Source of the DNA: Paraphysomonas bandaiensis
Lineage: Eukaryota > Chrysophyceae
NCBI GenBank assembly: GCA_965644295.1
Contig: CBFFRP010000058.1
Coordinates: 239,561 to 303,560 of the forward strand
DNA length: 64,000 bases
Direction of reading: 5' to 3'
Under the pieces are notes generated by a model. The model saw nothing but the letters and a program-made list of their open reading frames with translations, had not been told where the DNA came from and did not search any database. Made by a program: the position numbers and the translations under genes. Position 1 is the stretch's first letter, and the number at the start of each line of letters is the position of its first letter. Of the stretch, positions 36,110 through 47,915 are shown piece after piece.

Positions 36110-37058
36110 TTTTAGTTAAGCTTGTTCTCTCTTTGTTGGTTGTTGTAGTTCGTCACTTTTCTGTTTAGTACTGAACTGCATAGCTGGTGAGTTGTGTTTT
36201 AGTTTCTTGGAGTGCCGAGAAGCATTTGGTACTGCAGAAGTAGTATAAGTTGATAATGAGCAGCGTTCTCTCAATTTGAGCAAGTTTTCGCTTATGTAGA
36301 GTTTGGCTCTCAGGTCCCAACCTGAGATCCATTGCACAGTACATAGAACACATTTTTCGACTTGCATTGTCTGGCTTTGAGACTAAGCTCTCCACAGATA
36401 TGAGAACCAGTATAATCCTTTGATTCATATTCATACTTTATCGAATCAAATGTAGTTCTCGCTTTAGGTATCATTGCTACCGACATCCATAAATCATACA
36501 ATTCCTCTATCTGTAGCGCTGACTTTATCTTTGCTAATTTACTTGCCACTGTGTGCGGTTGCCCCAACTTTGTGTGCTTCTGGGTTATACCGTTCAGTCG
36601 ATCTACTCCAACAGACACCTTGTCCCCTGGCCTTATTTTGAACGAATAATATTCAGCCGTAGTCTTCTCCATTACAGTCCCAATCGCGCCCCTGAGCCTA
36701 TCAACCAATGTCCGTAGGAGCTCACTGGATAACACCTCCTTAGCAGGATCATCAGCAGGTAAGATTGCCTTCCCCTCCAAAAATTGATTGGCTACCTCTA
36801 AAACATCAGGGTCATGCTCGCAAGCCTCCCAAATGGTACTAACACAGGTATCATTTTGCTCTCTCTATGGCTTCAAACTCCTTCCTCCGGCTGGCTGGTC
36901 CTCCAAGCCAAGATGTTTCCTATTTTTCTTCATCAGATGCATCTTGATTTTTCTCCCCGAATACTACCACTGGTACATGTCAAACCGTAGCTACTTATCA
37001 TCTTCCCCGCCCCTAGAACTATCACGCGCTACCATAACAAAAGTTGACATTATTAGCT
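36110..37058 (-). pseudogene. Ty1/Copia gag remnant
   Basis: Fragments in several frames on the minus strand resemble Copia Gag. One reads YSGRKIKMHLMKKNRK (the FxGxNYxxWxxxM region). The largest, 36780-36310, starts EGKAILPADDPAKEVLSSEL and contains VDRLNGITQKHTKLGQPHTV, matching the yhxRlxxLxxxLxxxGxp pattern of Gag polyproteins. Stops and frame changes between the pieces show that it is dead. The pol part is absent. Confidence 0.6.
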
Positions 37059-37319
37059 AAGGTTTGTTGTTCTCAATTGATACGATTGATCTCAACAGTA
37101 ATAATGCTGTAGCTAGTTGATTTCTGTAGGTAGCTAGCTAATAACGTATGACTTAAGTAGCTAAGTATTAGTTCGGCCCCCACCCGGCTCTACTACCTAA
37201 GTACGCGCTCAGAATAGAGCAATAGCTACTTGCGATGAACATCAACAAGCTACAAGTACATATGTAGGAGTAAGTTGAAGTGAATCCGTATTAACTCACT
37301 CCCCACATAGCAATTTCCC
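37059..37319. other. Copia-associated unassigned DNA
   Basis: It contains a segment (about 37115-37175) similar to 16800-16858, which follows the other Copia relic, and could be LTR-derived. No gene is seen. Confidence 0.35.
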
Positions 37320-37465
37320 GTATTGGCAGTCAGCATCTTATTTTCCGGGATTAAATTGAAGCCGAAATCCTCTATATAACTTCAATACAACTACGGCTGG
37401 AATACAGATAATTGTTGTCTCAATATTAGAGGCGCCTTTGAACAAAAATATACAAAGGATGCCGA
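37320..37465 (-). repeat. Dispersed element family 1, copy C (inverted)
   Basis: Read on the minus strand it starts TCGGCATCCTTTGTATATTT and follows copy A almost base for base through GCCTCTAATATTGAG, AGCCGTAGTTGTATTG and GATGCTGACTGCCAATACGG. A and C are the two most similar copies, and both start TCGGCATCCTTTG. Confidence 0.8.
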
Positions 37466-37693
37466 TTCGACGTATTCTCTAACTCTGCGCTGACAAGAAG
37501 AAAGAATGAAGGGTCTATATACTTACTAAGATACTTAATAGCTTCTCGTTATTAACTATCGCACGCTCACTCAAGATATGAATGGCTTTATTTTGTTCTA
37601 GTCACCAACCAACCACAATTCCAATTAACTATCAGCCACAATTCTACAAATAATTACTAAGGATAATCATATCCAATCATCAATCAACATGTA

Positions 37694-40691
37694 CTAGAAT
37701 CCCATTCCATCTTCTATTTCAACTGTGCTGAGCCTGGAGTGCAATGACAAAAACTTCCTATTTGACTGATGATCATTGGACTTAGTGCTATCGACGGTGG
37801 AATTAGTAGATATATGCATTGCGTTAATAGTGGTCTCCGTGCTTTGTTGCACTTCGTTGTATGAACTGGATGGCAAACGTGACTTAGTATCTGGAGTGGC
37901 CAACGAATCTATTCTTTCACTAGAACGAGTGGTCACGCTTCCACGATCAATAAACAGTCCGAGAGGGTCCTCTGTGTCGAATATCTGTTCCATTTTCAGC
38001 TGAAATCGATCCCGATAGGGTTGAGGTTTCATCACAGATATTCCATGCGGATCATGCCGACCAATATAGACCTTGACTGCACGTTCAATTTTCTTCCTAG
38101 TATTCCAATCTTGAAGAAAATCTACTATCCCCATATAATAGACAGCTGGACCAGAGACAGACTTGGCACAAAAACTTGAATATTTCTTCTTTCCAGTGGA
38201 AAATCGCAAACCACTTCCACCAGTAGGTTGACTATAAAACTCACTGCTCAAAAGCTCTCGCGAAGACTACGTGACAATGAGGGCGAATTTTAACTTTAGC
38301 ATAATGCGACTCACATTTCCATCATCTTCATCTTCGGCAGTGATATCAAATGTTCGCTTCTTTATTCCGACGATTAAGCTACTCAAGTGTGACATTAAAT
38401 ACAAACTCAGCAATTGAAAACACACCTGTAATCCATTACCCCCAACTCAGCGAGTAAATTGCTATCCTTTTTGATAATATCCAAAACATTAACTGCATCA
38501 CGAGGGCGGAGACTAATTTTCGTTCGAAGGTCATTGTCTTTAAGCACTACGTTGGCTTCATGAAACCCGACAATCTTGGGACATTTTTCCTCAGAGGACG
38601 GGAGAAACATCTCATTGCAGTGTCGGCATACCACACGTTTATTAGGCGGACTAGGGTCCGCACTCCTATTTACCCAACTCCCCTTTATGTCAAATCGCTC
38701 GTTGACATCAACTCCAGGCTCAAATATGTTGCGCATAACAACAAAATGAAAGGTTTGCGCATAAACACCGAGACTGTAGCTTCCGAGGAACCGTACAAGT
38801 AATGAAGAGGGGTTCTCTTTGAGATAGTCTTTGTATTGCCGGAGTGAACGGTGTAAGACCTTAGCTTCTGCAGGTTTAATAGTCTTCACTATAAAATCCA
38901 TTCCACCACAAAAAAACATAAATGCCCCACTAGCACCCTCGCTTAACTGTTCTTTTTCAGTGGACTCAAGTGCAGATAAGTACATACTGTTATCAATTCC
39001 TTCAAGCATGCGTATTTCCTCAAATAAATCAGGTGCAAAGGCTTTAAATGGGTGTTCATTCTCCAACATGAACTCCGAAACACCAATTTCAGACAGAATT
39101 GGATCGCGTTTCGTCCCGATACTCTTGAGTACATCCGCGCATGAGCACAATGCCTGCATAAATGGATTACTGCCGCTCCTGCGATCGCTAGGGTAGCTTC
39201 CCGCTGTAGCTTTGGACACCCCCATTGTTACGTACTTTACGATCTGCTGTCTGAGGGCGATATTCACCTACAACAACAAGAGATATTACATAGTGTGTGC
39301 AAATACAAAACGACATTAAGGTGTTATAAGCATGAATTATACCATCTCTACATAGCGTCATGAGCATTACACTACACGAATACTATGCACTTTAGGTATT
39401 GAGATGGAGATATATAAAACAAATATACCTGTGGGCTTAAATCTGTTTCATCAAAGTCGACAACAGTAAACTCTACAACATCGCCAAACACATCGTCGAA
39501 TCCACTTCCGCCCGATTCCGATCTGCTGCCATCTTCTTGTCCCACTTTCTGACTATAGGGAAGAAGACCTCCATCGCGCACCTCACTTCCCCAGTCTGCC
39601 TCCTCATCTTCAGTGTCGCCGTCAAGTGTTTTTTTCCGGTGTACTGACGGCTTGTGTGTGTCGTCAGAAGCAAAATCATGTTGCCAAAACCACACCAAGC
39701 CATCCACATATCCTCGACACGATACAATATACAAAAATACTTTGCTAAAAGTCTTCCATGTAGATTGATCGTATCCATTATTGGGATGAGAAGACACCAG
39801 TACAATAAAGAAGAAACACAAAAGTAGCAGGTAGGCCCCAAATGAAGTCAGACACTTAAACGTTTCCAATGCACATTTCTTTCGAATTTCAAAAGTCAGA
39901 GGTAGACCTTTTTTCAATCGCTGAGATGCAAATATCAAGGCACCAAGTTGAAACCCATACATACATACGATCCACACAAAATAATATCCCCACAAACACG
40001 GGTCGTGCGTGTCGGATATCTGCAGCCAGCATATACCGTCTTCAACTCTACCTTGACATGATGGCTGATTGTAAAGGGCAAATGTAATGAGAAACGAAAA
40101 TATCCAGACAATGGAGTGATACCGCCGCATATTGCCTTTATAGCTCGTAAAGGGATTTGTTAATGAAAATACAAGATCTAGAGCAATTGTAGTCAGCCAG
40201 CTCTCACTAGCCATGAGAAAAAAGTGGACAAAAACAGGATATCCTCGACACCCACGTGTGGGATCTAAATGATACTCAATTGCCATTAGAATAACTATCA
40301 ATGAAAAACAAAAATTTGCAGCAGCCCGGTAAAACACCATTGTACTAGGATGTTTACGCCATGGAACAATCATCATAAATGATGCACATACAGCCGCACA
40401 AGATACTAATGATAATATACCAGCAATTAACATATGTCCTGCAATTGTATTCCATGTAGTTAATGCAAGAATAAGACCAGATGTAACAAGTATAGGTGAA
40501 AATATGGGATACGATAAACGGAAATGATACCAAAATTCTGCACCACGAAATAGAGCCTCACCGGGTCCTGTTTTAGCATTAATGTATTTCATTTTTTCAA
40601 GTGATGGTGCAGCACCAAATACACTTAATGATACACTTTTTTTTACTGGTGTACGTGATTTTTTAATAGATTTTGTTTGTGTTGTTGACAT
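37694..40691 (-). CDS. GPCR fused to phosphatidylinositol-phosphate kinase
   Basis: Four exons (40691-39429, 39267-38426, 38381-38315, 38266-37694) join to 914 residues. Residues about 50-345 form a seven-helix receptor domain with a W/C-rich loop (GICWLQISDTHDPCLWGYY), followed by an acidic linker. Residues about 422-914 hold a PIP-kinase domain: ATP lysine in GGMDFIVKTI (Lys549), VVMRNIF, ERFDIKGS (Lys616), MDYSSLIVGI across an intron, YYMGIVDFLQDW, and KPQPYRDRF near the activation loop. Such GPCR-PIPKs are known from Dictyostelium (RpkA) and oomycetes and are thought to couple receptor input directly to phosphoinositide synthesis. The C-terminus is Ser/Thr-rich. A CxxC pair (CRHCNEMF) is inserted after the DIKGS motif. 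Key catalytic motifs look intact. Ligand unknown. Confidence 0.93.
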
Positions 40692-41953
40692 AATTTATAT
40701 AGTCTTTAATGAATGATAGAGTGAATAATTGAATGTATAATGAGTGTCAGTCGATCAGGAAGAATTTGTTTAGTTATACATGATATATGAATGTATTATT
40801 TATGATTTGTTTGGTATGTTATTTAATTATTAGTGTTATATAGTGTGATGTTATATATATATATATATGTATGTATAGCAATCTGCTGTATGGTTGTTAT
40901 ATACGTACATTTAATAGTACAGCGTACAGCAGTATAGTATAGTGCAGTACAAATACATATACAGTGTATGCACTGCTGTATATATATACTTTGTACATAC
41001 AACATACAGTAGTCAGTTTATCCATACACTTCGTACATAGTACCGAGTATAGGTATACTGAGTTACTGTAGACATGTTGCTATAATGCTAGAAATTAGAT
41101 ATTTTTAAGAATATTTTTGAGATTGCAAAAATAAATTCCTGATATTTAGATAAATTCAGGAAAAATCTTCTAGAAAGTATATGATAGTTCGTGGAATTTC
41201 AATTCAATATTTGCAAAATTACATCATACAAAAAAGTATAAATTTCTATATAAAACACTTACATTGTCCTGTAGACCTGTAGACAATATTTTTTAACCTC
41301 CCTAAAAAATCTCAATCCGTATATTCAGTAGTAAGTATTCTTATATGGGAGAAAGATGGGATTAAATTACCGGAAGGGACGTACTTCAGCCCATGAAGAT
41401 CCGCAGAATGGGCATCTCTGCTTCGTTATATATACATACAGCCATCCACATATACATACATACATACATACATACATAGAGAGACAGCCTCATAATTCTA
41501 AGAGGTACAATACGTACACATTGTCCTATATATTGGACCCATTGGGTGGAATATGGAGAATAGGGAGAACTCCAAGGTGATTATGTGTATTCGTGGTGGT
41601 GGGGAAGTGTCATATGGAGATACGAATGCCTCTGAGAGAGACAGGTACCATACGTCTAGATGTATGTGTATATCTGAAGATATATGTGTATATGGGGGCA
41701 TGTATATATGAGGATACATAGAGATGTATGTATATATGAGGATGTGTGGAGATGTGGATGTGTCGATATGTATGAGTGTATATACACGTGTGTGAGGTGT
41801 TTATGTATATATATATGGTGACATGTAATATTTGTGTACATATGTGGCTTGTTATATGCGATATTGTATTAGTGGAGCTACATATACCATAAACTATAAA
41901 TAATACGAATCTACTGTAGCTTTAAGGGCCTGTCGACCAACAGATGCGACGTT
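40692..41953. other. AT-rich intergenic region
   Basis: It contains TA and GTAT low-complexity tracts and a short (ACAT)n run near 41455. An ORF at 41356 (MGLNYRKGRTSAHEDPQNGH) has coding-like composition and could be an exon, but nothing confirms it. No other feature is recognised. Confidence 0.4.
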
Positions 41954-42923
41954 ATGGACGAAACGCTCTCTATCATACGATCTCGTGCCTACGAAGCTGA
42001 GGTGAATATAATGCTTTAGTATTATTCATATGGCATAATGTGTATGATTTTATTGTATTGTGATGATATTTAAAAACAGAACACGACCGAAACAGTTGAA
42101 ACTATTCCCACCCAATGCAAAACTGAACCGTTGAATGTGAAGGACCAGTCGTCACATATAGCTATGTCAGTACACCGAAAGCTGTTTCGACATACTTCTT
42201 CAGATCGAAATGCGACTCTTTTAAAGAGTCCACCCTCACCTGTGCTTCGCAAGAGGAAGCAACCTAATTCTGCTTCACGTTCGAGACGTCGTAAGAGCAC
42301 CAGCTACGACTTACACACTGGTACGTCCACTTTATTAGCTGTTGTGTGTGATGTTTACTGCTTGTGTGAGTGGTATAAATATATGTGGTAAGTAACACTC
42401 GAAAAAGCTATTGAACCTGCCAACTGGATGTGTACACTCATTATCTTGCGAAGGAATGGTGGCTCACTGTAATAGGTGCGGTAAGCTCGGCAAGTATCGT
42501 CAACCCACAACTGGAAGGGCTTTTCAACACAGCACTGGAGAGGGACGTTACTGCGGATACTTCAATGTCGACCCTCGCCCAGGCTCATTGGATGAATTGC
42601 GTGCTCAGAAAACGTCTTCCTCTCCAGTGCCAAGTGAGAGGGCGCAAAGCAGTGGTGGGCTTGATTTAGATTCTTCTGAGAATTTAGACATTGGGGACCC
42701 ATGCCTGTCGTTACGACAGAGTTTTACTGGTATTGGAATTGCTGCACCCTTTCGACTTGGCTCTCTGGAGGCAGAGACGACACAACATGTGACCCAATAC
42801 TGTGATATGACTTCTCCTCATCTTGGACGAAATACACACTTTTCCTCTATCTATACGTCTTGGGACGGACAATCAGACGACCAATTCGTCGATGTTAATC
42901 TGGATGTTCAATGCCAACATTGA
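41954..42923 (+). CDS. Hypothetical protein with a CxxC segment
   Basis: Proposed exons are 41954-42001, 42080-42320 and 42454-42923, joining to 252 residues in one frame. The first intron has good GT-AG ends. The acceptor of the second (cttgcgaag) is weak and was chosen because it keeps the longest frame. The middle exon is basic and Ser-rich (LRKRKQPNSASRSRRRKSTS), a possible nuclear-localisation region. The last exon has HCNRCGKLGKY and YCGYF, a possible small metal-binding site, then a Ser/Asp-rich tail. I do not recognise a family. A regulatory or nuclear protein is a guess. Confidence 0.5.
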
Positions 42924-43603
42924 TATTTCCAGCCTACACTCTATGTTCATCACGTTGTTAACGGAACTAGAGTGGCTTGTTGCTTATTTACATGTTGACT
43001 ATTTTCATATAAAATGATATTCTCCCCTGGTCATAGGTCTCCTACGATTCCGTGTTGTCCTTTCGACCAGTAAGCTTTGTGCTTACAGAATTTTGAATTT
43101 CTTCTTTTCTGTACCGTATTACCACCAGGTTTGATAATCCAGAGTGGCCTGTTTATTATTACACTATATCGATATTATAAAGCTACATTACGACGTAATG
43201 GTTTCCAACGACATCTATCTGTTGGCCTTCCGATTAGTATACAGTATATACGTTACCTCTGTCGTCCGATTACCACTACGTTTACGAAATGGATGTGGCC
43301 TGTAGATTAATAGCATTCCTAATGCTTCTACGTTTTATTATGGAAAATTGTACTTCTTGTGTTGTGTCCTACTTATATATTTTGCGATTCAAATGATTTT
43401 CGTTTTTTCGTAATGTTCTGTTTCCACTATACATTCTACATATGTGTATCGTACAAAGTGAGTAGAATATTCGACGTTAATAGTAGTTGTATTACTCTGT
43501 TAAATAATATTTATGGATTAAACCAAAGGCCACTTGTATTGATGAGTCTATGAATTTAGTTTGAGGTGATTTGTAAGTATGTGATATATATAATTTTCAA
43601 TGC
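42924..43603. other. Unassigned intergenic DNA
   Basis: There are several short ORFs (for example 43077-43310) without a recognisable family. It ends at the target-site duplication of the hAT-like element. Confidence 0.4.
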
Positions 43604-43611
43604 TTTGATAT

Positions 43612-44393
43612 CAGGGCTGCGTAACAACTAATTGAATTGCAATTAATTGCATGGAACATTCTTAATAATTGCAATTATAATTGCTCGCTGTAAGGTTGCA
43701 ATTAATTGGCAATTATTAACTATATAGTATAAGATATAAGCGCACATAATATTACAATTAGAAGTTGAAAAACATTAAGGCGAAAGCCATTATTTATTGC
43801 CCTTAATGGCTATTACAATAGTGGGAAGGTTGGCCTCTCATTATAACCTTTTTTGTTTACATTAAGACATTAAGAAAGGTACTGTTTTTTTGAACGGTCG
43901 ATTATGTGTGTTTCCTCTTAATTTTGAGCTACAAAACTTAGTTCAGCTCGATCCATAGTGTATATGTAATGCTCAGTATCCCTCTAGTTGAAGATATGTA
44001 ACTATATGTAGTGTGGCAATCATGTATATCTATATGTAGTGTGGCAATCATGTTCTTCCGATCGTGGATGCCTTACAGGACACTGCAGGATTTATGTTCA
44101 CTACGAACTGGATATACAGCGGTATGCACATGGATTATCAGGGCATTGTTCTGTTTTTTCAGACGAAAACCTGGATATTTAGAGTTTTGACCATGTAAAT
44201 ATCATACTCTGTCAATTATATCATCATTCGGTTGAAGATGCTATACGTGTTTGCAATGAGTAACGAAGTTAATTAAACAATAATTGGCACAGTTAAATTG
44301 CAATTAATTGCAAATATAATTGCGCGAGCTATAACTAATAATTGTAAAAAAACATTTGCAATAAAAATTGCAATTAATTATTACGCTGCCCTG
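43612..44393. mobile_element. Non-autonomous hAT-like element with perfect 8-bp duplication
   Basis: The element starts CAGGGCTGCGTAACAACTAA and ends with the inverse complement of CAGGGCAGCGTAATAATTAA. Exact copies of TTTGATAT flank it (43604-43611 and 44394-44401), the 8-bp duplication typical of hAT elements. Both ends are rich in ATTGCAATTAATTGC motifs. No transposase frame is visible in its 782 bp, so it must rely on a helper. Confidence 0.85.
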
Positions 44394-44499
44394 TTTGATA
44401 TTGATATGTATGCAAATTTCACATATAACACCCATGCAATACACTCGCAATACTTAAATAATCTAATGTAATCTATCAGATCCTGGTAACATTCATTGA

Positions 44500-44854
44500 T
44501 GAAAGATCTAAGCACAATCTAATGTTGTTGTTGAGCGTTGAGAGGCTCTGTAGTCGTGCAAAGCTGATTATGAAACCTGATCGTAAAAGCATGAATCCAA
44601 ATCGTCTAGAATCGAGCCATTAAACGCTGTAGGATGAATATGTCCTTCATAAAGCCCTGAAAGAAGATCCTGCTATGCCAGTGGAAAGCAAGAACTAGTT
44701 ACGATTCGTAGTCTGTTAGTACGTTAAAAAACTAGTAATTAAGGGAGCACCACACCACCTATATATTATGAGCGGTATTATCTACTTAGTATTAATGACC
44801 ATTATAATTGTTACTTGCCGGCAACTGGACTACCATAATGGTTACCAGGCCCTG
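44500..44854 (+). pseudogene. hAT transposase C-terminal fragment and right terminus
   Basis: The plus strand encodes SVERLCSRAKLIMKPDRKSM, then NPNRLESSH, which matches the hAT dimerisation region (vERlFSrakli---Rksm-p--LE). Stops follow soon after. About 150 bp on, CCAGGCCCTG at 44845-44854 looks like a hAT right end. The opposite orientation, CAGGGCCTGG, occurs at 48137-48146. The left part of the element is missing. Confidence 0.65.
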
Positions 44855-45196
44855 AATTATACTTGTAATGCACTACGTCCACCTTTTATGTCAGTAATAA
44901 TATACTAATGGGGTATTGGGTATTGTAATAAATCTCGTTACACCTGCAGAGCAAATAATTTATGTTAATTTTATGATGAAAAATTTTCTAAGTATGAATA
45001 GGACAGAATATACGAAATTTGTGGTACTATACTCATAAGACGTATCTACATCAATAGCAAAGGGGTACAGTAGAGAAGACTCTATACTACTGAAACAACT
45101 AAAACGGCCGTTTTCGAAAGATTTATATCGAACAAGGTTACAATTGTACAACATCGATTCCACGACGATAGTGAGCTTGTGAAGTATATTACGTAA
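44855..45196. other. Unassigned DNA downstream of the E2 gene
   Basis: No feature is seen. It probably includes the 3' untranslated region of the minus-strand ubiquitin-conjugating enzyme gene. Confidence 0.4.
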
Positions 45197-46015
45197 TCAG
45201 AGGTCTGACATTTCAGACACATCACTTGCATTGTCATCCACATCATCTCCAATGGATGCTTTCATATAGTCGTCATCCCCCCCCGAATTTGAGGAGGATG
45301 TTGTGTCTGAGGACTCCTTTCGGGTGTCCTCCGTAATGACAATATCTGCAGAAGCATACTTTGCAACCGCATCACGCACACGGAGATTGTACTTTTCTTC
45401 CGACTCCATGAGAAGAGCGGCAGCTTCACCATTGAGAGGATCCGCAGCATTTGGGTATCGCAGCAACTGTGGGAGGAATGATTCAAAGATATTCACAAGA
45501 TCTATACATATATCATTACTTTTGTCGCATACACAATATATACATACCGAACATCGGACTCCATGTTTGATTGATCACATCAAGACACACAGATCCACTC
45601 CGCTCATCAATATTTGGATGAAATATTCGATTCAGGAAACCAATACTAGGACTCTTATAAGGATATTCATTTGGTAATGTCACATGAACTTTCCATATGC
45701 CTCCTTCGTATGGTGTCTCAGATGGACCCGGAAACTTTACATAGAAATCTATATGTATATATTACATATGTATATATAGTAATCTATACGTGTATATGTA
45801 TGTATGCATATGTATATACAGTGAGAGGATCTAATAAACATATTGATAGATATATTGAAAAACTTACCATTCATACATGATTCATCTGGAACATGAAGTT
45901 GATAGCTACTCATCATCCTATGAAGATATACAAGGAATCATATGAAATAGATAGAAATCATTATAACATACAGTTTCATAATATCCATTTCACGTCTTTT
46001 ACTACCACTTGACAT
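45197..46015 (-). CDS. Ubiquitin-conjugating enzyme E2, UBE2H/UBC8 type
   Basis: Four exons (46015-45972, 45917-45868, 45748-45548, 45501-45197) join to 199 residues. The protein takes ubiquitin from E1 as a thioester and passes it on with an E3. It matches UBE2H/Ubc8 along its length: [15 protein letters not shown] start, [39 protein letters not shown], catalytic Cys86 in [12 protein letters not shown], and [20 protein letters not shown]. The acidic, Ser-rich tail ([16 protein letters not shown] and SDVSEMSDL) is also typical of this subfamily. Yeast Ubc8 and human UBE2H serve the GID/CTLH E3 complex. Introns are 46-119 nt with GT-AG ends. Secure assignment. Confidence 0.95.
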
Positions 46016-46107
46016 CTTCAAATTAATTTTAAGTTTCAAAATACAATTTTAAAGAATGTTATTTAGTCAAATGAGACTATTATGAATGCACAGAACAACT
46101 TATGGAA

Positions 46108-46366
46108 CATGTATGTATGTATGTATGTATGTATGTATGTATGTATGTATGTATGTATGTATGTATGTATGTATGTATGTATGTATGTATGTATGTATGT
46201 ATGTATGTATGTATGTATGTATGTATGTATGTATGTATGTATGTATGTATGTATGTATGTATGTATGTATGTATGTATGTATGTATGTATGTATGTATGT
46301 ATGTATGTATGTATGTATGTATGTATGTATGTATGTATGTATGTATGTATGTATGTATGTATGTAT
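46108..46366. repeat. (ATGT)n microsatellite
   Basis: About 259 bp of perfect ATGT units, the inverse complement of the ACAT arrays elsewhere, starting about 90 bp upstream of the E2 gene start. No stop codon occurs in any frame, so the long ORFs here are artefacts. Confidence 0.96.
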
Positions 46367-46450
46367 ATGATAAACATCCAGAAAGGGTGGGAACTAAAAT
46401 TTAGTAGGAGGAAATACAGGCAGACAGTAGATTGAGATGCTGACATATGG

Positions 46451-46980
46451 TTATCTCCACTTTGAAGGGATTAATAGATTTTCAGTTTATAAATTTCCAG
46501 TTTTATAGAGTTTCAATAGATATTAAGATATTTAGGTATAGAAATCAGATATTTATATATAAAGAAATCCTATCGGAAGAAACCCTGAACAAGATTATAC
46601 AGATGTGTATATAGTATATAGTGAAATCCTATCAGGGAAACCCTTAATGGTCACTTCCACTTTGAAGGGATAGATGGATTTTCAGTTTATAAATTTCCAG
46701 TTTTATAGAGATTCAATAGATATTAAGATATTTAGGTATAGAAATCTATTATAGTTATACAGATATTTATATATATAGAGAATTTTTATCAGAGAAACCC
46801 TTAAAATAAGACCCACCCCAGTCACCTCCATACGTAGGAAGGGATTAGATGGATTTTATAAATTTCCAGTTTTATAGGATGGATATTTCTCCAGTTTCTA
46901 TAGATATCAAGATATTTAGGTATAGAAATCCCTTACTCTCTAGAAATTTAACATATCGGATCATCTCACTCCACTTTGAC
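46451..46980 (+). repeat. Diverged tandem repeat of about 175-200 bp
   Basis: Three units start near 46451, 46652 and 46826. Each carries ccactttgaagggat or a variant, then ttataaatttccagtttta, agatatttaggtatagaaat and (in the first two) gggaaaccctta-like blocks. Units differ in length and by indels, so the array is old. It lies upstream of the PPPDE gene. Confidence 0.75.
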
Positions 46981-47029
46981 GGGCTCATATATATATATAT
47001 ATACTATGAATGGATTAGTATAGTGTACA

Positions 47030-47915
47030 ATGAATGTCACTGTTAATGTATATGATCTACCGGGACAAACCACTACTAACAACAATCTTTATCCTCTCGG
47101 TCTTGGATTCTATCACTCTGGTAAGTAACAGCTACATACATACATACATGCCCACACATACATATATATATACATACATACATATATAGTCACACCTCTC
47201 TGTGTCTGTATATCTGTATATGTATGTGTGTATGTAGCTGTATATATAGCCATATACAGACATACACACATCAGTATACATATATCTATACACACATACC
47301 TATATATACATATACATATCTAAGTAAACGTATATATTCCTATCAGGTGTACAGATTAATGAATACGAATATTCATTCTCTGAAACAGGAGTATGTAGAA
47401 CACGTCCATTATTACCTGTATATGGTACACTGAGAGCTCAGCTGTCTATGGGTCAATTCAATGGATCAGCTGCTGATATACTTATAATTATTAATAGACT
47501 TCGTAATAATACATTTAAACCAGAGGCATATGATATATTACGATGTAATTGTAATAATTTTTCAGAAGCATTTTGTATAGAGTTACTTGGTGTCTCACTG
47601 CCTGACTGGTTGAACAGAGCCGCTAGTTTAGGAAACACTGTTACTCCAGCTAATACACTACACGGGACTAAAGCAAAGACGTCACCGATAATTCCCGCTC
47701 CAGGACAAGTGAAATCTCCATCATTGTCACCAACCCCAGCTGCTCCTGCTTCAAGTACTTCAACAGTTTTCTCGTGGCTGTTCGGTTCGAGTTCTGGTCC
47801 CAAACCTTTGCGGTCATCTAGTTCTGAGGACAGTAACAGAACGAAAAAAAAGGAGTTAACAGAGGAACAAAAGAAAAAGCTGGCAGCAATGAAGAAAGCA
47901 AACGCTACAAGTTGA
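47030..47915 (+). CDS. PPPDE (DeSI-type) cysteine peptidase
   Basis: Two exons (47030-47120 and 47347-47915; 226-nt intron) join to 219 residues. PPPDE/DUF862 proteins are isopeptidases or thioesterases that remove SUMO, ubiquitin or acyl groups. The family pattern is clear: VNVYDLPG start, GFYHSGVQINEYEYSF with catalytic His29, and YDILRCNCNNFSEAFC with the nucleophile Cys99 in NCNNF, followed by LLGVSLPDWLNRAASLG. The C-terminal 70 residues are Pro/Ser-rich with a Lys-rich end (TEEQKKKLAAMKK). Both catalytic residues are present and spacing is normal. The intron is filled with ATAC-rich low complexity. Strong family call; substrate unknown. Confidence 0.9.

Noticed and set aside
41356-41580. 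ORF beginning MGLNYRKGRTSAHEDPQNGH as a possible first exon of the gene at 41954
   Set aside because: No splice donor could be matched in phase to 41954, and the ORF runs into ACAT-type repeat. Kept only as a remark.
45303-45677. 124-codon plus-strand ORF opposite the E2 gene
   Set aside because: It is antisense to well-conserved UBE2H exons and has no signature of its own.
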